Assembly (NCBI RefSeq): GCF_019429485.1
Contig: NZ_JAHXZN010000003.1
Location: 248,001-312,000, forward strand
Direction: 5' to 3'
DNA length: 64,000 nt
Source: Sphingomonas citri
GTDB taxonomy: Bacteria > Pseudomonadota > Alphaproteobacteria > Sphingomonadales > Sphingomonadaceae
This document shows positions 8,819 to 17,497 of this stretch, in pieces. The position numbers and the translations under genes are program-made. A model generated the notes under the pieces. It saw nothing but the letters and a program-made list of their open reading frames with translations. It searched no databases and had not been told where the DNA came from. Numbering within the stretch: position 1 is the first letter of the stretch; each line of letters begins with the position of its first letter.

Positions 8819-9625
8819 ATGATCCACCGCCGCCTGCTGCTCGCCACGCTCCCCGCGCTGCTGCTCGCCGCCTGCGGCGGGGGCGGGAATGGGGGCAAGA
8901 GCGACGGCGCGACGCTCACCGTCGCCGCGACCGCGGTGCCGCACGCCGAGATCCTCGCGCAGGTGAAGCCGGTGCTGGCGAAGGAGGGCGTCAACCTCGA
9001 GGTGCGGGTGTTCAACGACTACGTCCAGCCCAACCTCCAGGTCGACCAGGGCCAGATCGACGTCAATTACTTCGAGACCAAGCCCTATCTCGACCAGTTC
9101 AACCGCGAGCGCGGGACCAAGCTGGTGCCGATCGCGGGCGTCCATGTCGAGCCGCTCGGCGCCTATTCGCGCCGCTGGAAGACGCTGGCGCAGCTGCCGC
9201 AGGGCGCCAGCGTGGCGATCCCCAACGAGCCGAGCAACGGCGGGCGCGCGCTCCAGCTGCTGCAGAAGGCGGGGCTGATCCGGCTCAGGAACCCGGCCGA
9301 CCCGCTCGCCACTATCCGCGACGTCGCCAGCAACCCCAAGGGGCTGCAGTTCCGCGAGCTGGAGGCGGCGACGCTGCCGCGCGTGCTGGGCGAGGTGGAT
9401 CTGGCGCTGATCAATACCAATTACGCGCTCGACGCCAAGCTCGACCCGGTGCGCGACGCGCTCGCGATCGAGGACAAGGACTCGCCCTACGTCAACTTCC
9501 TGGTCGGGCGGCCCGGCAGTGCCGACGACCCGCGCGTGCGCAAGCTCGTGGCGGCGCTTCGCAGCCCGGCGACGAAGGCGTTCATCGAGCGGACCTATAA
9601 AGGCGCGGTGCTGCCGGCGTTCTGA
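8819..9625 (+). CDS. metQ: MetQ/NlpA-family substrate-binding lipoprotein
   Basis: This is a 268-residue lipoprotein. The signal peptide ends in a lipobox LLAAC with acylated Cys19, followed by a Gly-rich tether. The mature domain has NlpA/MetQ hallmarks: VAATAVPHAEIL, VRVFNDYVQPNLQVDQGQIDVNYF, GAYSRRWKTLAQLPQGASVAIPN (in parts) and LALINTNYALDA. It binds substrate in the periplasm and delivers it to MetNI. It lies eight bases after metI, last in the operon. The binding-site sequence cannot distinguish methionine from other sulfur ligands by eye. Confidence 0.92.
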   Translation: MIHRRLLLATLPALLLAACGGGGNGGKSDGATLTVAATAVPHAEILAQVKPVLAKEGVNLEVRVFNDYVQPNLQVDQGQIDVNYFETKPYLDQFNRERGTKLVPIAGVHVEPLGAYSRRWKTLAQLPQGASVAIPNEPSNGGRALQLLQKAGLIRLRNPADPLATIRDVASNPKGLQFRELEAATLPRVLGEVDLALINTNYALDAKLDPVRDALAIEDKDSPYVNFLVGRPGSADDPRVRKLVAALRSPATKAFIERTYKGAVLPAF

Positions 9626-9651
9626 GTGGATCGGTTCGCCCCGTCACACCA

Positions 9652-9744
9652 CCGTCATTCCCGCGAAGGCGGGAATCCAGACAGATGGGAGGCGCGGCTC
9701 ATGCGCGTCTGCGCGTCTGGATCCCCGCCTCCGCGAGGATGACG
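9652..9744. repeat. Dispersed palindromic element (family B-like)
   Basis: The left arm starts CCGTCATTCCCGCGAAGG and the right arm ends CCTCCGCGAGGATGACGG. Together they form a long imperfect hairpin just after metQ and before a convergent small gene. It could terminate the metNIQ operon. Confidence 0.65.
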
Positions 9745-9813
9745 GCGGGGGCGGGAGACGACCGCTCCATCGACCGGAAACCCCATTCTCGTGCGGGGGA
9801 CCCCGCCACGCCC

Positions 9814-9945
9814 TCAGATCACGTCGCCGGCGTAGAACAGGATGCCGATGCTGCTCGCCAGCAGGAAGGCGAGATAGATCAGCCCGCCGCGGATCTTCAC
9901 GCCCGACTTGCCGAAGGTCTGGTCACCGTGGTCGTCGTGCCGCAT
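9814..9945 (-). CDS. Small single-pass membrane protein, 43 residues
   Basis: This short reading frame begins at an ATG (9945) with a good GGGAG ribosome-binding site eight bases upstream and ends at 9814. The protein has a polar His/Asp-rich head (MRHDDHGDQTFGKSGV), then one hydrophobic helix (LIYLAFLLASSIGILFY) and the tail AGDVI. It lies 45 bases downstream of the NhaA gene on the same strand, so it may share its transcript. Possible roles include an antiporter accessory peptide or an independent stress peptide; neither is shown by the sequence. Confidence rests on the RBS, clean transmembrane composition and location. Confidence 0.6.
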   Translation of the reverse strand: MRHDDHGDQTFGKSGVKIRGGLIYLAFLLASSIGILFYAGDVI

Positions 9946-9990
9946 GGTCGCTCTCCCGCGCTGGATCGGCTTCGTAACTCGCTGAAAGCG

Positions 9991-11277
9991 CTAACGATCC
10001 GTTCGGAACGCGGCGAGCCGCAGCAGCAGGTAGCCGGCCGCGCCCGAGAGCAGCGAGCCCGCCAGCACGCCCAGCTTGGCCTCGGCCTGGAGCAAAGGCG
10101 CGTCGGCGAAGGCGAGCAAGGTGATGAAGATGCTCATCGTGAACCCGATCCCGCACAGCAGAGCGACGCCGAGCAGCTGCGTCCAGCCGGCGTGCGCTGG
10201 CAGCTCGGTCCAGCGCAGCCGCACCGCCAGGGCGGCGAAGCCGAACACGCCCGCCACCTTGCCGAGCAGCAATCCCGCGGCCACCCCCAGCGTCACCGGC
10301 GCGGCGAGCGCGCCGGGCGGCAGGCCGAGCACCGGCACCGCGGCGTTGGCGAGCGCGAACAGCGGCAGGATGACGAATGCGACCGGCGTGTGCAGCCAGT
10401 GCTCCAGCCGGCAGAGCGGGCTGCCCTCGCGCCCGTCCTGCGCGGGGATGGTGAAGGCCAGCATAACCCCGGCGAGCGTCGCGTGGACGCCCGAGCGCAG
10501 CACCAGCCACCACAGCAAGACGCCGAGCAGCAGATACGGTGTGAGCCGAGTCACGCCCGCGCGGTTGAGTAAGGCCAGCACGACCAGCACCGCGCCCGCG
10601 CCGGCGAGATAGGGCAGCGCCAGCGCGCCGGTGTAGAACAGCGCGATGATCACCACCGCGCCGAGATCGTCGATGATCGCCAGCGCGGCGAGGAAGACGC
10701 GCAGCGAGGCGGGGACGCGATCCCCGAGCAGCGCGATGACGCCGAGCGCGAAGGCGATGTCGGTCGCCGCGGGAATCGCCCAGCCCTTCGTGGCGCCGCC
10801 GCGGTTGATCGCGAGGTAGAGCAGCGCGGGCGCCGCCATGCCGCCCGCCGCGGCGATCCCGGGCAGCAGCCGGCGCGGCCAGGAAGCGAGCTGGCCGTGC
10901 AGCGTCTCGCGCTTGATCTCGAGCCCGACGAGCAGGAAGAACACCGCCATCAGCGCGTCGTTGATCCAGGCTTCCAGCGCGAGCGGCCCGACGTCGCCGT
11001 GGAGGAGCGCGGCATAGCCGGGTCCGAGCGGCGAGTTGGCGAGCAGCAGCGCGAGCAGGGCGGCGGCGATCAGCACCGCGCCGCCGGCGGCCTGACCGGT
11101 GAGGAAGCGGCGCAGCGCGCTTGCGCGCGACCGGGGCGGATGGTTAGGCTGGGTGATGGCGCGGGCTCCGGGCAGGCGTCGACGCGCTGGCGGCCCGACC
11201 AGCGCGAGAACCTGCCCGTGCGCCGTGGCGGCGCGGACACCCGCGCCGGTTATCGCATCGGGTACCGCCGGGGGCAA
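9991..11277 (-). CDS. nhaA: Na+/H+ antiporter NhaA
   Basis: This inner-membrane antiporter of about 390-428 residues has the NhaA hallmarks: FFLLVGLEIKRE, IPAATDIAFALGVIALLG, and the ion-binding Asp pair in ALAIIDDLGAVVIIALFYT. LCGIGFTMSIFI lies near the C terminus. It exchanges external protons for cytoplasmic sodium. The first roughly 40 residues before SALRRFLTGQAAGG are unlike the family and contain no hydrophobic helix, so the true start is probably internal at a non-ATG codon. The annotated start is the longest in-frame ATG. A 43-residue membrane protein follows on the same strand. Confidence 0.92.
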   Translation of the reverse strand: MPPAVPDAITGAGVRAATAHGQVLALVGPPARRRLPGARAITQPNHPPRSRASALRRFLTGQAAGGAVLIAAALLALLLANSPLGPGYAALLHGDVGPLALEAWINDALMAVFFLLVGLEIKRETLHGQLASWPRRLLPGIAAAGGMAAPALLYLAINRGGATKGWAIPAATDIAFALGVIALLGDRVPASLRVFLAALAIIDDLGAVVIIALFYTGALALPYLAGAGAVLVVLALLNRAGVTRLTPYLLLGVLLWWLVLRSGVHATLAGVMLAFTIPAQDGREGSPLCRLEHWLHTPVAFVILPLFALANAAVPVLGLPPGALAAPVTLGVAAGLLLGKVAGVFGFAALAVRLRWTELPAHAGWTQLLGVALLCGIGFTMSIFITLLAFADAPLLQAEAKLGVLAGSLLSGAAGYLLLRLAAFRTDR

Positions 11278-11420
11278 GGGTGGGCCGTGCTCCGGCGGAC
11301 GTCGGACTCCAGGGTCACGAGCGGAACGCCTGTGGCCCTGGGCTTATGGATGCGCAGGCGTACGCCTGACGTTGCCGTCGAGTAGGGCCGAGCGTCACCA
11401 GGCGCATCGCTCTCTTCTTG

Positions 11421-11515
11421 CGTCGTTCCGTGGTCCGGGATCCACCTGGCCGCGCGCTTTCCGGTCGAGATGCTCGCGGAACGGTGGATCCTGATACGAG
11501 CTCAGGATGACGGCG
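11421..11515. repeat. Dispersed palindromic element (family B)
   Basis: The left arm GTTCCGTGGTCCGGGATCCAC and the right arm GTGGATCCTGATACGAGCTC plus AGGATGACGG form an imperfect hairpin. The elements at 30781-30878 and 34958-35053 share the CCGGGATCC and GATGACGG ends. It fills most of the gap upstream of nhaA and downstream of the hydroxyacid dehydrogenase gene. Confidence 0.6.
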
Positions 11516-11552
11516 GTAGAGCTGGTCGGCTCGGCGAAGCGTGCCGCCCCGC

Positions 11553-12449
11553 TCAGGCGATCGCGGACACCGGCGGCTTTCCCTCCAGCCAGGCGTCGAG
11601 ATTGGCGAGCACCAGCGCCTCCATCGCAGCGCGTGCCTCGCGCGTCGCGCTGCCCTGATGTGGTGCCAGCACCACCTGCGGCAGCGCGCGCAGCGCCGCG
11701 GGCACGCGCGGCTCGTCGGCGAAGACGTCGAGCCCCGCGCCCGCGATCACGCCGCGCTCCAGCGCGCTCACCAGCGCCGCTTCGTCGACCAGGCTGCCGC
11801 GCGCGACGTTGACCAGCACGCCGTCCGCGCCGAGCGCGTCCAGCACCGCGGCGTCGACCGCGCGCTCGGTCGCGGCGCCGCCCGGCGCGGCGAGGATCAA
11901 CACGTCGCTCGCCGCCGCCAACGCGGCGATGTCGGGCAGCCGCTGATAGGGCACCTCCTTGGCGGAGCGCGCGCAATAGCCGATCCAGCCGGCGAACGGC
12001 GCGGCGCGCGTCGCGATCGCGCGGCCGATCTGCCCCAGGCCGAAGATGCCGACGCGCCGCCCCGTCGCGCGTCGCGCCAGCGGCACGCCCCAGCCGCCGT
12101 CGCGCACCGAGCGGTCGTTCGCCACCACCGCGCGCTCGAGTGCCAGCCACAGAGCCAGGGCGAGATCGGCGACGTCGTCGGTCAGCACCTCGGGGGTGGT
12201 GGTGACGCGCACGCCGCGCGCGCGCGCCGCGTCGAGGTCGACCCCGTCGTGGCCGACACCGTGGATGGCGACGATCTCGAGCGCGGGCAGCCGGTCGCAG
12301 TCGGTCGCGCCCCAGCGCAACGATCCGCCGCCGACGACGGCACGCGTTGTCGCCGGCGCGGTGCCGCGGTGGAGGGTGAAGCGCTCGGCCAGCGCGGCCT
12401 CGAGCGTGGCGGACTGGGGTTGGGCGAGGAAGAGGTCGGGTCTGGCCAT
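11553..12449 (-). CDS. D-2-hydroxyacid dehydrogenase, NAD(P)-binding
   Basis: This 298-residue enzyme of the D-isomer-specific 2-hydroxyacid dehydrogenase family has the Rossmann motif VGIFGLGQIGRAIA and the catalytic triad regions: Arg in VNVARGSLVDE, Glu in ADEPRVP and His in APHQGSAT. The short N-terminal domain resembles glyoxylate/hydroxypyruvate reductases (GhrB/GyaR-like). It probably reduces a 2-ketoacid such as glyoxylate or hydroxypyruvate with NAD(P)H in the cytoplasm. It is a monocistronic minus-strand gene, divergent from the histidine kinase. The substrate is not determined. Confidence 0.88.
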   Translation of the reverse strand: MARPDLFLAQPQSATLEAALAERFTLHRGTAPATTRAVVGGGSLRWGATDCDRLPALEIVAIHGVGHDGVDLDAARARGVRVTTTPEVLTDDVADLALALWLALERAVVANDRSVRDGGWGVPLARRATGRRVGIFGLGQIGRAIATRAAPFAGWIGYCARSAKEVPYQRLPDIAALAAASDVLILAAPGGAATERAVDAAVLDALGADGVLVNVARGSLVDEAALVSALERGVIAGAGLDVFADEPRVPAALRALPQVVLAPHQGSATREARAAMEALVLANLDAWLEGKPPVSAIA

Positions 12450-12487
12450 GGGTCGGCGATAGACGGGATCGCTCGCCGCCGCACCGT

Positions 12488-12560
12488 GTTCCTGCGCACG
12501 CAGGACGTTTGGGGGCAGAGCGATGCGCTCGTTTCTCTGGGCTCCTGCGGGCGCAGGAGC
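12488..12560. repeat. Pair of short palindromes (family C)
   Basis: Two hairpins, GTTCCTGC-gcac-GCAGGAC (12488-12506, imperfect) and GCTCCTGC-gggc-GCAGGAGC (12541-12560, perfect 8-bp stem), lie in the divergent region before the histidine kinase. The same GCTCCTGC/GCAGGAGC arms occur inside the gene at 29926-31950 and near 56475. Confidence 0.6.
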
Positions 12561-12625
12561 GCGCTACCGGTCCGAACAGGCCGGCGGTATCTTTGCCGCC
12601 GCTGTAGCGCTAACGCGATTGGCCC

Positions 12626-15094
12626 ATGATCTCCGCTCTCTACCGTGACCCAGCCGAGCTGCCCGCGCCGCTGCGCTTCCTCGCCGGAGGCGGGCGCGCG
12701 ACCGAGCTGATCCTCGCGCGCGACTGGACCGATCACCCGCTCGGCACGCCAGCCGACTGGCCCGAGGCGCTCAAGGCGACGCTGAGCACCGTGCTCAACT
12801 CGCCCGAGTCGATGATCCTGTGCTGGGGCGCGGAGGAGCTCACCTTCTTCTTCAACGAGACCTATTTCCCGCTGCTCGGGCCGCGCGTGGCCTGGGCGAT
12901 GGGAGCGCCGTTCCGTACGGTCTGGGCGGATGCGTGGGCGCAGGCCAAGCCGATCATCGACGACGCCTTCGCCGGGCGCAGCCAGCGCTTCACCGACCTG
13001 CCGTGGAAGCTCGATACCGACCGCGGCCAGGCCGACACCTGGTTCACCTTCTCCTACTCGCGCGTGCTCGACTCGAACGGGGCGGTGGCGGGCCTGTTCA
13101 TCTTCACCAACGAGACCACCGAGCGCGTGCTGAGCGACGCCGCGCTGCGCCAGAGCGAGGAGCGGCTGCGGCTGGTGATCGAGGGCGCGCGCGACCATGT
13201 GATCTTCACCACCGACGCGGGCGGGGTGATCACCAGCTGGTCGGCGGGGGCGGAGGCGGTACTCGGCTGGACGCCGGAGGAAGCGGTGGGTCAGCCCGCG
13301 GCGATGATCTTCACGCCCGAGGACCGCGCCGCCGGCGCCGACGTGCGCGAGATCACCGGCGCCGCGCGCGACGGCTGTGCGCCCGACGAGCGCTGGCACC
13401 TGCGTCGCGACGGCACGCGGGTGTTCCTAAACGGCTCGGTCCACCCGCTGCCTGCCGACGCGCAGGGGCAGGAGCGCGGTTTCATCAAGATCGCGCGCGA
13501 CGAGACCGCGCGCTGGCAGGCGCAGCAGGAGCTCGAGCGGCTCAACGCCACGCTCGAGCAGGAGGTCGCGGCGCGCACCGCCGACCGCAACCGGCTGTGG
13601 CAATTGTCGTCGGACATCATGCTTGTCGCCGGCTTCGACGGCACGATCGAGGCGGTCAACCCGGCGTGGACGCGGGTGTTGGGCTGGGCTGAGTTCGAGC
13701 TGCTCGGCCGTCCGATCTTCGCCTTCGTTCATCCCGACGACCTCGACGAGACGCGCGCCGCGGCGGCGGGGATCGGTGCCGGACAGGTGTTCGCGCGCTT
13801 CGACAACCGCTACCGCCACCGCGACGGCAGCTACCGCGACCTGGTCTGGGCGGCGGGGCCGGGCGACGGCAAGATCATCGCGGTCGGCCGCGACGCCACC
13901 GAGGAGAAGGCACAGACCGCCGCGCTGGCGCTCGCCGAGGGGCAGCTGCGCCAGGCGCAGAAGATGGAGGCGGTGGGCCAGCTCACCGGCGGGCTGGCGC
14001 ACGATTTCAACAATCTGCTGACCGGCGTCATGGGCAATCTGGAGCTGGTGCAGGCGCGGCTGGCGCGCGGGCGGCACGACGATCTCGAGCGGTTCGTTCT
14101 CGCCGCGCAGGGCGCCAGCCGCCGCGCCGCGTCGCTGACCCAGCGGCTGCTGGCGTTCTCGCGCCGGCAGACGCTCGATCCGCGCCCGACCGACGTCAAC
14201 CGGCTGATCGCGGGTATGGAGGAGCTGCTGCAGCGCTCGATTGGCCCGACCAGCGCGATCGAGGTGATCGCCGCCCCCGGGCTGTGGACCGCGATGATCG
14301 ACGCGACCCAGCTGGAAAGCGCGATCCTCAACCTCGCCATCAACGCGCGCGACGCCATGCCCGAGGCCGGCCGGGTGACGATCGCGACCGCCAATCGCTG
14401 GATCGACGAGTCGGACGCGCGCGAACTCGAGCTGGAGCCCGGGCCCTATCTCAGCGTCGCGGTGAGCGACACCGGCACCGGCATGGCGCCCGAGACGGTG
14501 GAGCGCGCCTTCGAGCCGTTCTTCACCACCAAGCCGATCGGCCAGGGGACGGGGTTGGGGCTGTCGATGATCTACGGCTTCGCGCGCCAGTCGGGCGGGC
14601 AGGTGCGGATCGATTCGACGCCGGGCGCGGGCACGATGATCACCATCTACCTGCCGCGCCATGCCGGCGCTGCGCTCGGCGGTGACGAGGAAGGGGTGGG
14701 TCATTCCGCGCCGGCGGCGCGCGGTGCGACGGTGCTGGTCGTCGACGACGAGACCACCATCCGCCACCTGATCGACGAGGTGCTCGAGGAGGCGGGCTAT
14801 ACCGTGATCGGGGCGGCCGACGGCGCGGCCGGGCTGAAGGTACTCGGCTCGGACGCGCCGATCGACCTGCTGATCACCGACGTCGGACTTCCCGGCGGGC
14901 TCAACGGCCGCCAGGTGGCGGACGCCGCGCGCGCGCTGCGCCCCGGGCTGAAGGTGCTGTTCGTGACGGGCTATGCCGAGAATGTCGCGGTGGGCGGCGG
15001 GCATCTCGAGCCCGGCATGGAGCTGCTGACCAAGCCCTTCACGATGCACGCGCTCACCGCCAAGGTGGCGGAGATGCTGGGGGCGACGGGCTGA
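12626..15094 (+). CDS. Hybrid sensor histidine kinase / response regulator with PAS domains
   Basis: The 822-residue cytoplasmic protein has no transmembrane segment. It shows an N-terminal PAS-like domain (to about residue 170), a second PAS (about 180-305), a short coiled coil, a third PAS (about 325-430) and HisKA with phosphoacceptor His459 in GGLAHDFNN. HATPase_c follows (NLAINARDAMPE N-box, VSDTGTGM G1, GTGLGLSMIYG G2), then a REC domain with acceptor Asp752 in LLITDVGLPGG. The HDFNNLL type belongs to the HWE-independent hybrid kinases common in sphingomonads. The signal is probably light, redox or a small ligand bound by a PAS domain; no flavin-binding Cys motif of a LOV domain is seen. 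Confidence 0.9.
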   Translation: MISALYRDPAELPAPLRFLAGGGRATELILARDWTDHPLGTPADWPEALKATLSTVLNSPESMILCWGAEELTFFFNETYFPLLGPRVAWAMGAPFRTVWADAWAQAKPIIDDAFAGRSQRFTDLPWKLDTDRGQADTWFTFSYSRVLDSNGAVAGLFIFTNETTERVLSDAALRQSEERLRLVIEGARDHVIFTTDAGGVITSWSAGAEAVLGWTPEEAVGQPAAMIFTPEDRAAGADVREITGAARDGCAPDERWHLRRDGTRVFLNGSVHPLPADAQGQERGFIKIARDETARWQAQQELERLNATLEQEVAARTADRNRLWQLSSDIMLVAGFDGTIEAVNPAWTRVLGWAEFELLGRPIFAFVHPDDLDETRAAAAGIGAGQVFARFDNRYRHRDGSYRDLVWAAGPGDGKIIAVGRDATEEKAQTAALALAEGQLRQAQKMEAVGQLTGGLAHDFNNLLTGVMGNLELVQARLARGRHDDLERFVLAAQGASRRAASLTQRLLAFSRRQTLDPRPTDVNRLIAGMEELLQRSIGPTSAIEVIAAPGLWTAMIDATQLESAILNLAINARDAMPEAGRVTIATANRWIDESDARELELEPGPYLSVAVSDTGTGMAPETVERAFEPFFTTKPIGQGTGLGLSMIYGFARQSGGQVRIDSTPGAGTMITIYLPRHAGAALGGDEEGVGHSAPAARGATVLVVDDETTIRHLIDEVLEEAGYTVIGAADGAAGLKVLGSDAPIDLLITDVGLPGGLNGRQVADAARALRPGLKVLFVTGYAENVAVGGGHLEPGMELLTKPFTMHALTAKVAEMLGATG

Positions 15095-15398
15095 GCATCC
15101 GACGCGGCGCGCCGGCCGGCCGCTCGCTCATATCGGGTAGCGACGCGGCGGGCGCGGGGTTGATCCGCGGCGCGACAGGCGTAAGGGCGACGGGATCGCG
15201 CGCTCCCGCGCGACTCGGAGAAACGCGCACCGATGCCCCGATCTAGTCCCTTGTCCGACGACGGAGACAGTCGAAGCTTCCGCTTCGCCGTCACCGCACG
15301 TCAGCGCACGGGTCCGTCGGTGGCTCGCGAGGTCGGCACGCGCTGACCTGAGCCGACCGCCGCCGGGTCCCGTCACCGGAACCCCGATGGAGGTCGCC
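15095..15398 (+). other. GC-rich 5' leader of the ABC importer genes
   Basis: This stretch of about 300 bases has no convincing gene. It contains a perfect 8-bp inverted repeat GTCAGCGC (15300-15307) / GCGCTGAC (15340-15347) with an internal GC-rich loop. It also has further short complementary segments up to the small ORF at 15399. It does not match any riboswitch consensus that I know. It could be a structured leader or only the result of high GC content. Confidence 0.35.
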
Positions 15399-15716
15399 AT
15401 GACCCGATATGACCCGCGTGCCGTCGTGCGCGCGCCTGAGTTCGACCTGTTTCCCCCTGATGGCCAGCGTGCTCCGGCGCGCGCTGAATCCCAGGGCTGC
15501 GAGCATGATCCCTGCGGCCCTGAAGCCCGGCGTTCGCCGGAGCACGGCCGCGTCGGGATCGATCCAGCATCCGCCGCGCTCGGCAAGCACGAGCGCCTGC
15601 TCGCCCTTCGCGCCGCGGCGCGCGGGCGCGCGATCCGCGCGGCACTCGCCGCCGCGCCGCTCCACCGCGCGCGGCTGCTGCGCGCGATGGTGGCGGCGCA
15701 CCGCCGCGCCGCCTGA
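15399..15716 (+). CDS. Hypothetical protein, basic C terminus
   Basis: The 105-residue frame has a strong GGAGG ribosome-binding site five bases before the ATG at 15399 and ends 12 bases before the ABC permease gene. The product starts MTRYDPRAVVRAPEFDLF and has an Ala/Arg-rich amphipathic C terminus (AAARGRAIRAALAAAPLHRARLL). It has no recognised domain. It may be a leader peptide or a small accessory of the transporter; the high-GC composition also makes a spurious frame possible. The RBS quality and tight spacing to the next gene are the main support. Confidence 0.45.
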   Translation: MTRYDPRAVVRAPEFDLFPPDGQRAPARAESQGCEHDPCGPEARRSPEHGRVGIDPASAALGKHERLLALRAAARGRAIRAALAAAPLHRARLLRAMVAAHRRAA

Positions 15717-15728
15717 CGCGACCGCCCG

Positions 15729-17486
15729 ATGCTGTCCCGCCCGTTCGGCCGCGCCGCGACGCCGCCGGGAGCGCGTCGCGTCGCGCTCGGCTGGCCCGAT
15801 CTCGCGCTCTTCGCGCTGCTCGCGGGGCTCGGCGCCGCGGTGGCCGCGGGCGCGCACGACGCGGTCGAGCCGCTCCGGCGGCTCCAGCTCGAGCCGATCA
15901 CGCTCGACCCGCGCGCTTTGCCCTATTACGCGCTGCTCACCACGCTGCGGCTGTTCGCCGCGCTCGCGGCCTCGCTGGTGTTCAGCGTGGTGGTCGCCAC
16001 CGCCGCGGCCAAGAGTCGCCGCGCCGAGCTGGTGATCGTCCCCGCGCTCGACATCCTCCAGTCGGTGCCGGTGCTGGGCTTCCTCACCTTCACCGTCACC
16101 GCCTTCATGGGGCTGTTCCCGGGCAGCCGGCTCGGGGTCGAGTGCGCGGCGATCTTCGCGATTTTCACCAGCCAGGCGTGGAACATCGCGCTGAGCCTCT
16201 ACCAGTCGCTGCGCCAGGTGCCCGACGACCTCGCCGAGGTGGCGCGGGGCTTCGGCCTGTCGCCGCTACGCCGGCTGCTGCGGGTCGAGCTGCCCTTCGC
16301 CGCGCCGGGGCTGGTGTGGAACGCGATGCTGTCGATGTCGGGCGGGTGGTTCTTCGTCGTCGCGTCGGAGGCGATCAGCGTCGGGCGAACGCAGGTGATG
16401 CTGCCGGGCGTCGGCTCGTGGCTGGGGCTGGCGATCGAGCGGCGCGATCTCGGCGCGGTGGCGCTGGCGGTGGCGACCATGGCGGCGGTGATCCTGCTCT
16501 ACGACCAGCTCGTGTTCCGCCCCGCGATCGCCTGGGCCGATCGCTTCCGCGTCGAGCAGACCGCGAGCGTGGCGCCGCCGCGCTCCTGGCTGTTCGAGCT
16601 GTTGCGGCGCGCGCGGCTGCTTCCCGCGCTGGTGAAGCCGTGGCGCGCCTTGGCGGGGGCGGTGCTGCTGCTCGATCCCGCGCCGCGCGCTGAAGCCCAG
16701 CACCGCACGTTCGGCGCGCGCGAGGACGCGGAGAAGCGAGCGGCGCGGTCGCAGCGGATCTGGCAGGTGGCGGTGGCGCTCGCCGCCTCAGGCGCGGCGC
16801 TGCTCGCCGCGCGCTACCTGGCGGCGCGGCTGAGCCTGGACGACGCGCTGCTGGTGCTGCGGCTCGCCTTCTACACGCTGGTGCGCGTGGCGGTCCTGAT
16901 CGTCGCGGCGAGCCTCGTCTGGGTGCCGATCGGCGTGTGGATCGGGCTGCGCCCCCGCTGGACCGCGCGCGCGCAGCCGTTGGCGCAGTTCCTCGCGGCC
17001 TTCCCCGCCAACGTGCTGTTCCCGGTCGCGGTGGTGCTGATCGTGCGCTGGCACGCGAACCCGGACATATGGCTGACCCCGCTGATCGGGCTCGGCACGC
17101 AATGGTATATCCTGTTCAACGTCATCGCCGGTGCCAGCGCGATCCCGAGCGACCTGCGCGAGGCGGCGCGGCTGTTCGGCCTCAGGGGCTGGGCATGGTG
17201 GCGGCGACTGATCCTGCCCGCGATCTTCCCGTATTACGTCACCGGCGCGCTGACCGCGAGCGGTGGCTCGTGGAACGCCAGCATCGTCGCCGAGGCGGTG
17301 AGCTGGGGTCACACGCGGCTGACCGCGGCGGGGCTGGGCAGCTATATCGCCGAGCGCACCGCGGCGGGGGACGAGGCGCGCGTGCTGCTCGGCATTCTGG
17401 TGATGTCCGCGCTGGTGATCGCGATCAACCGGGCGCTGTTCCGCCCGCTCTACCGGCTGGCCGAGCGCCGGCTGCGGCTGTCGTGA
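15729..17486 (+). CDS. NitT/TauT-type ABC transporter, fused double permease
   Basis: This 585-residue inner-membrane protein contains two tandem BPD_transp_1 permease domains, joined by a charged linker at about residues 270-345. EAA-loop-like sequences occur twice: LAEVARGFGLSPLRRLLRVELP and LREAARLFGLRGWAWWRRLILP, each followed by a helix. The fused double permease plus an ATPase with an AAA-associated C-terminal domain is a known subtype related to nitrate/sulfonate/bicarbonate importers. No periplasmic binding protein is encoded alongside. The substrate is unknown; the TonB receptor downstream suggests a scarce nutrient. Confidence 0.87.
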   Translation: MLSRPFGRAATPPGARRVALGWPDLALFALLAGLGAAVAAGAHDAVEPLRRLQLEPITLDPRALPYYALLTTLRLFAALAASLVFSVVVATAAAKSRRAELVIVPALDILQSVPVLGFLTFTVTAFMGLFPGSRLGVECAAIFAIFTSQAWNIALSLYQSLRQVPDDLAEVARGFGLSPLRRLLRVELPFAAPGLVWNAMLSMSGGWFFVVASEAISVGRTQVMLPGVGSWLGLAIERRDLGAVALAVATMAAVILLYDQLVFRPAIAWADRFRVEQTASVAPPRSWLFELLRRARLLPALVKPWRALAGAVLLLDPAPRAEAQHRTFGAREDAEKRAARSQRIWQVAVALAASGAALLAARYLAARLSLDDALLVLRLAFYTLVRVAVLIVAASLVWVPIGVWIGLRPRWTARAQPLAQFLAAFPANVLFPVAVVLIVRWHANPDIWLTPLIGLGTQWYILFNVIAGASAIPSDLREAARLFGLRGWAWWRRLILPAIFPYYVTGALTASGGSWNASIVAEAVSWGHTRLTAAGLGSYIAERTAAGDEARVLLGILVMSALVIAINRALFRPLYRLAERRLRLS

Positions 17487-17497
17487 AGGAGGCGCGC

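Noticed and set aside
15095-15398. Known riboswitch (Mn, B12, TPP or SAM type) upstream of the ABC importer
   Set aside because: I searched by eye for the B12 box, TPP core and yybP-ykoY core and found none.
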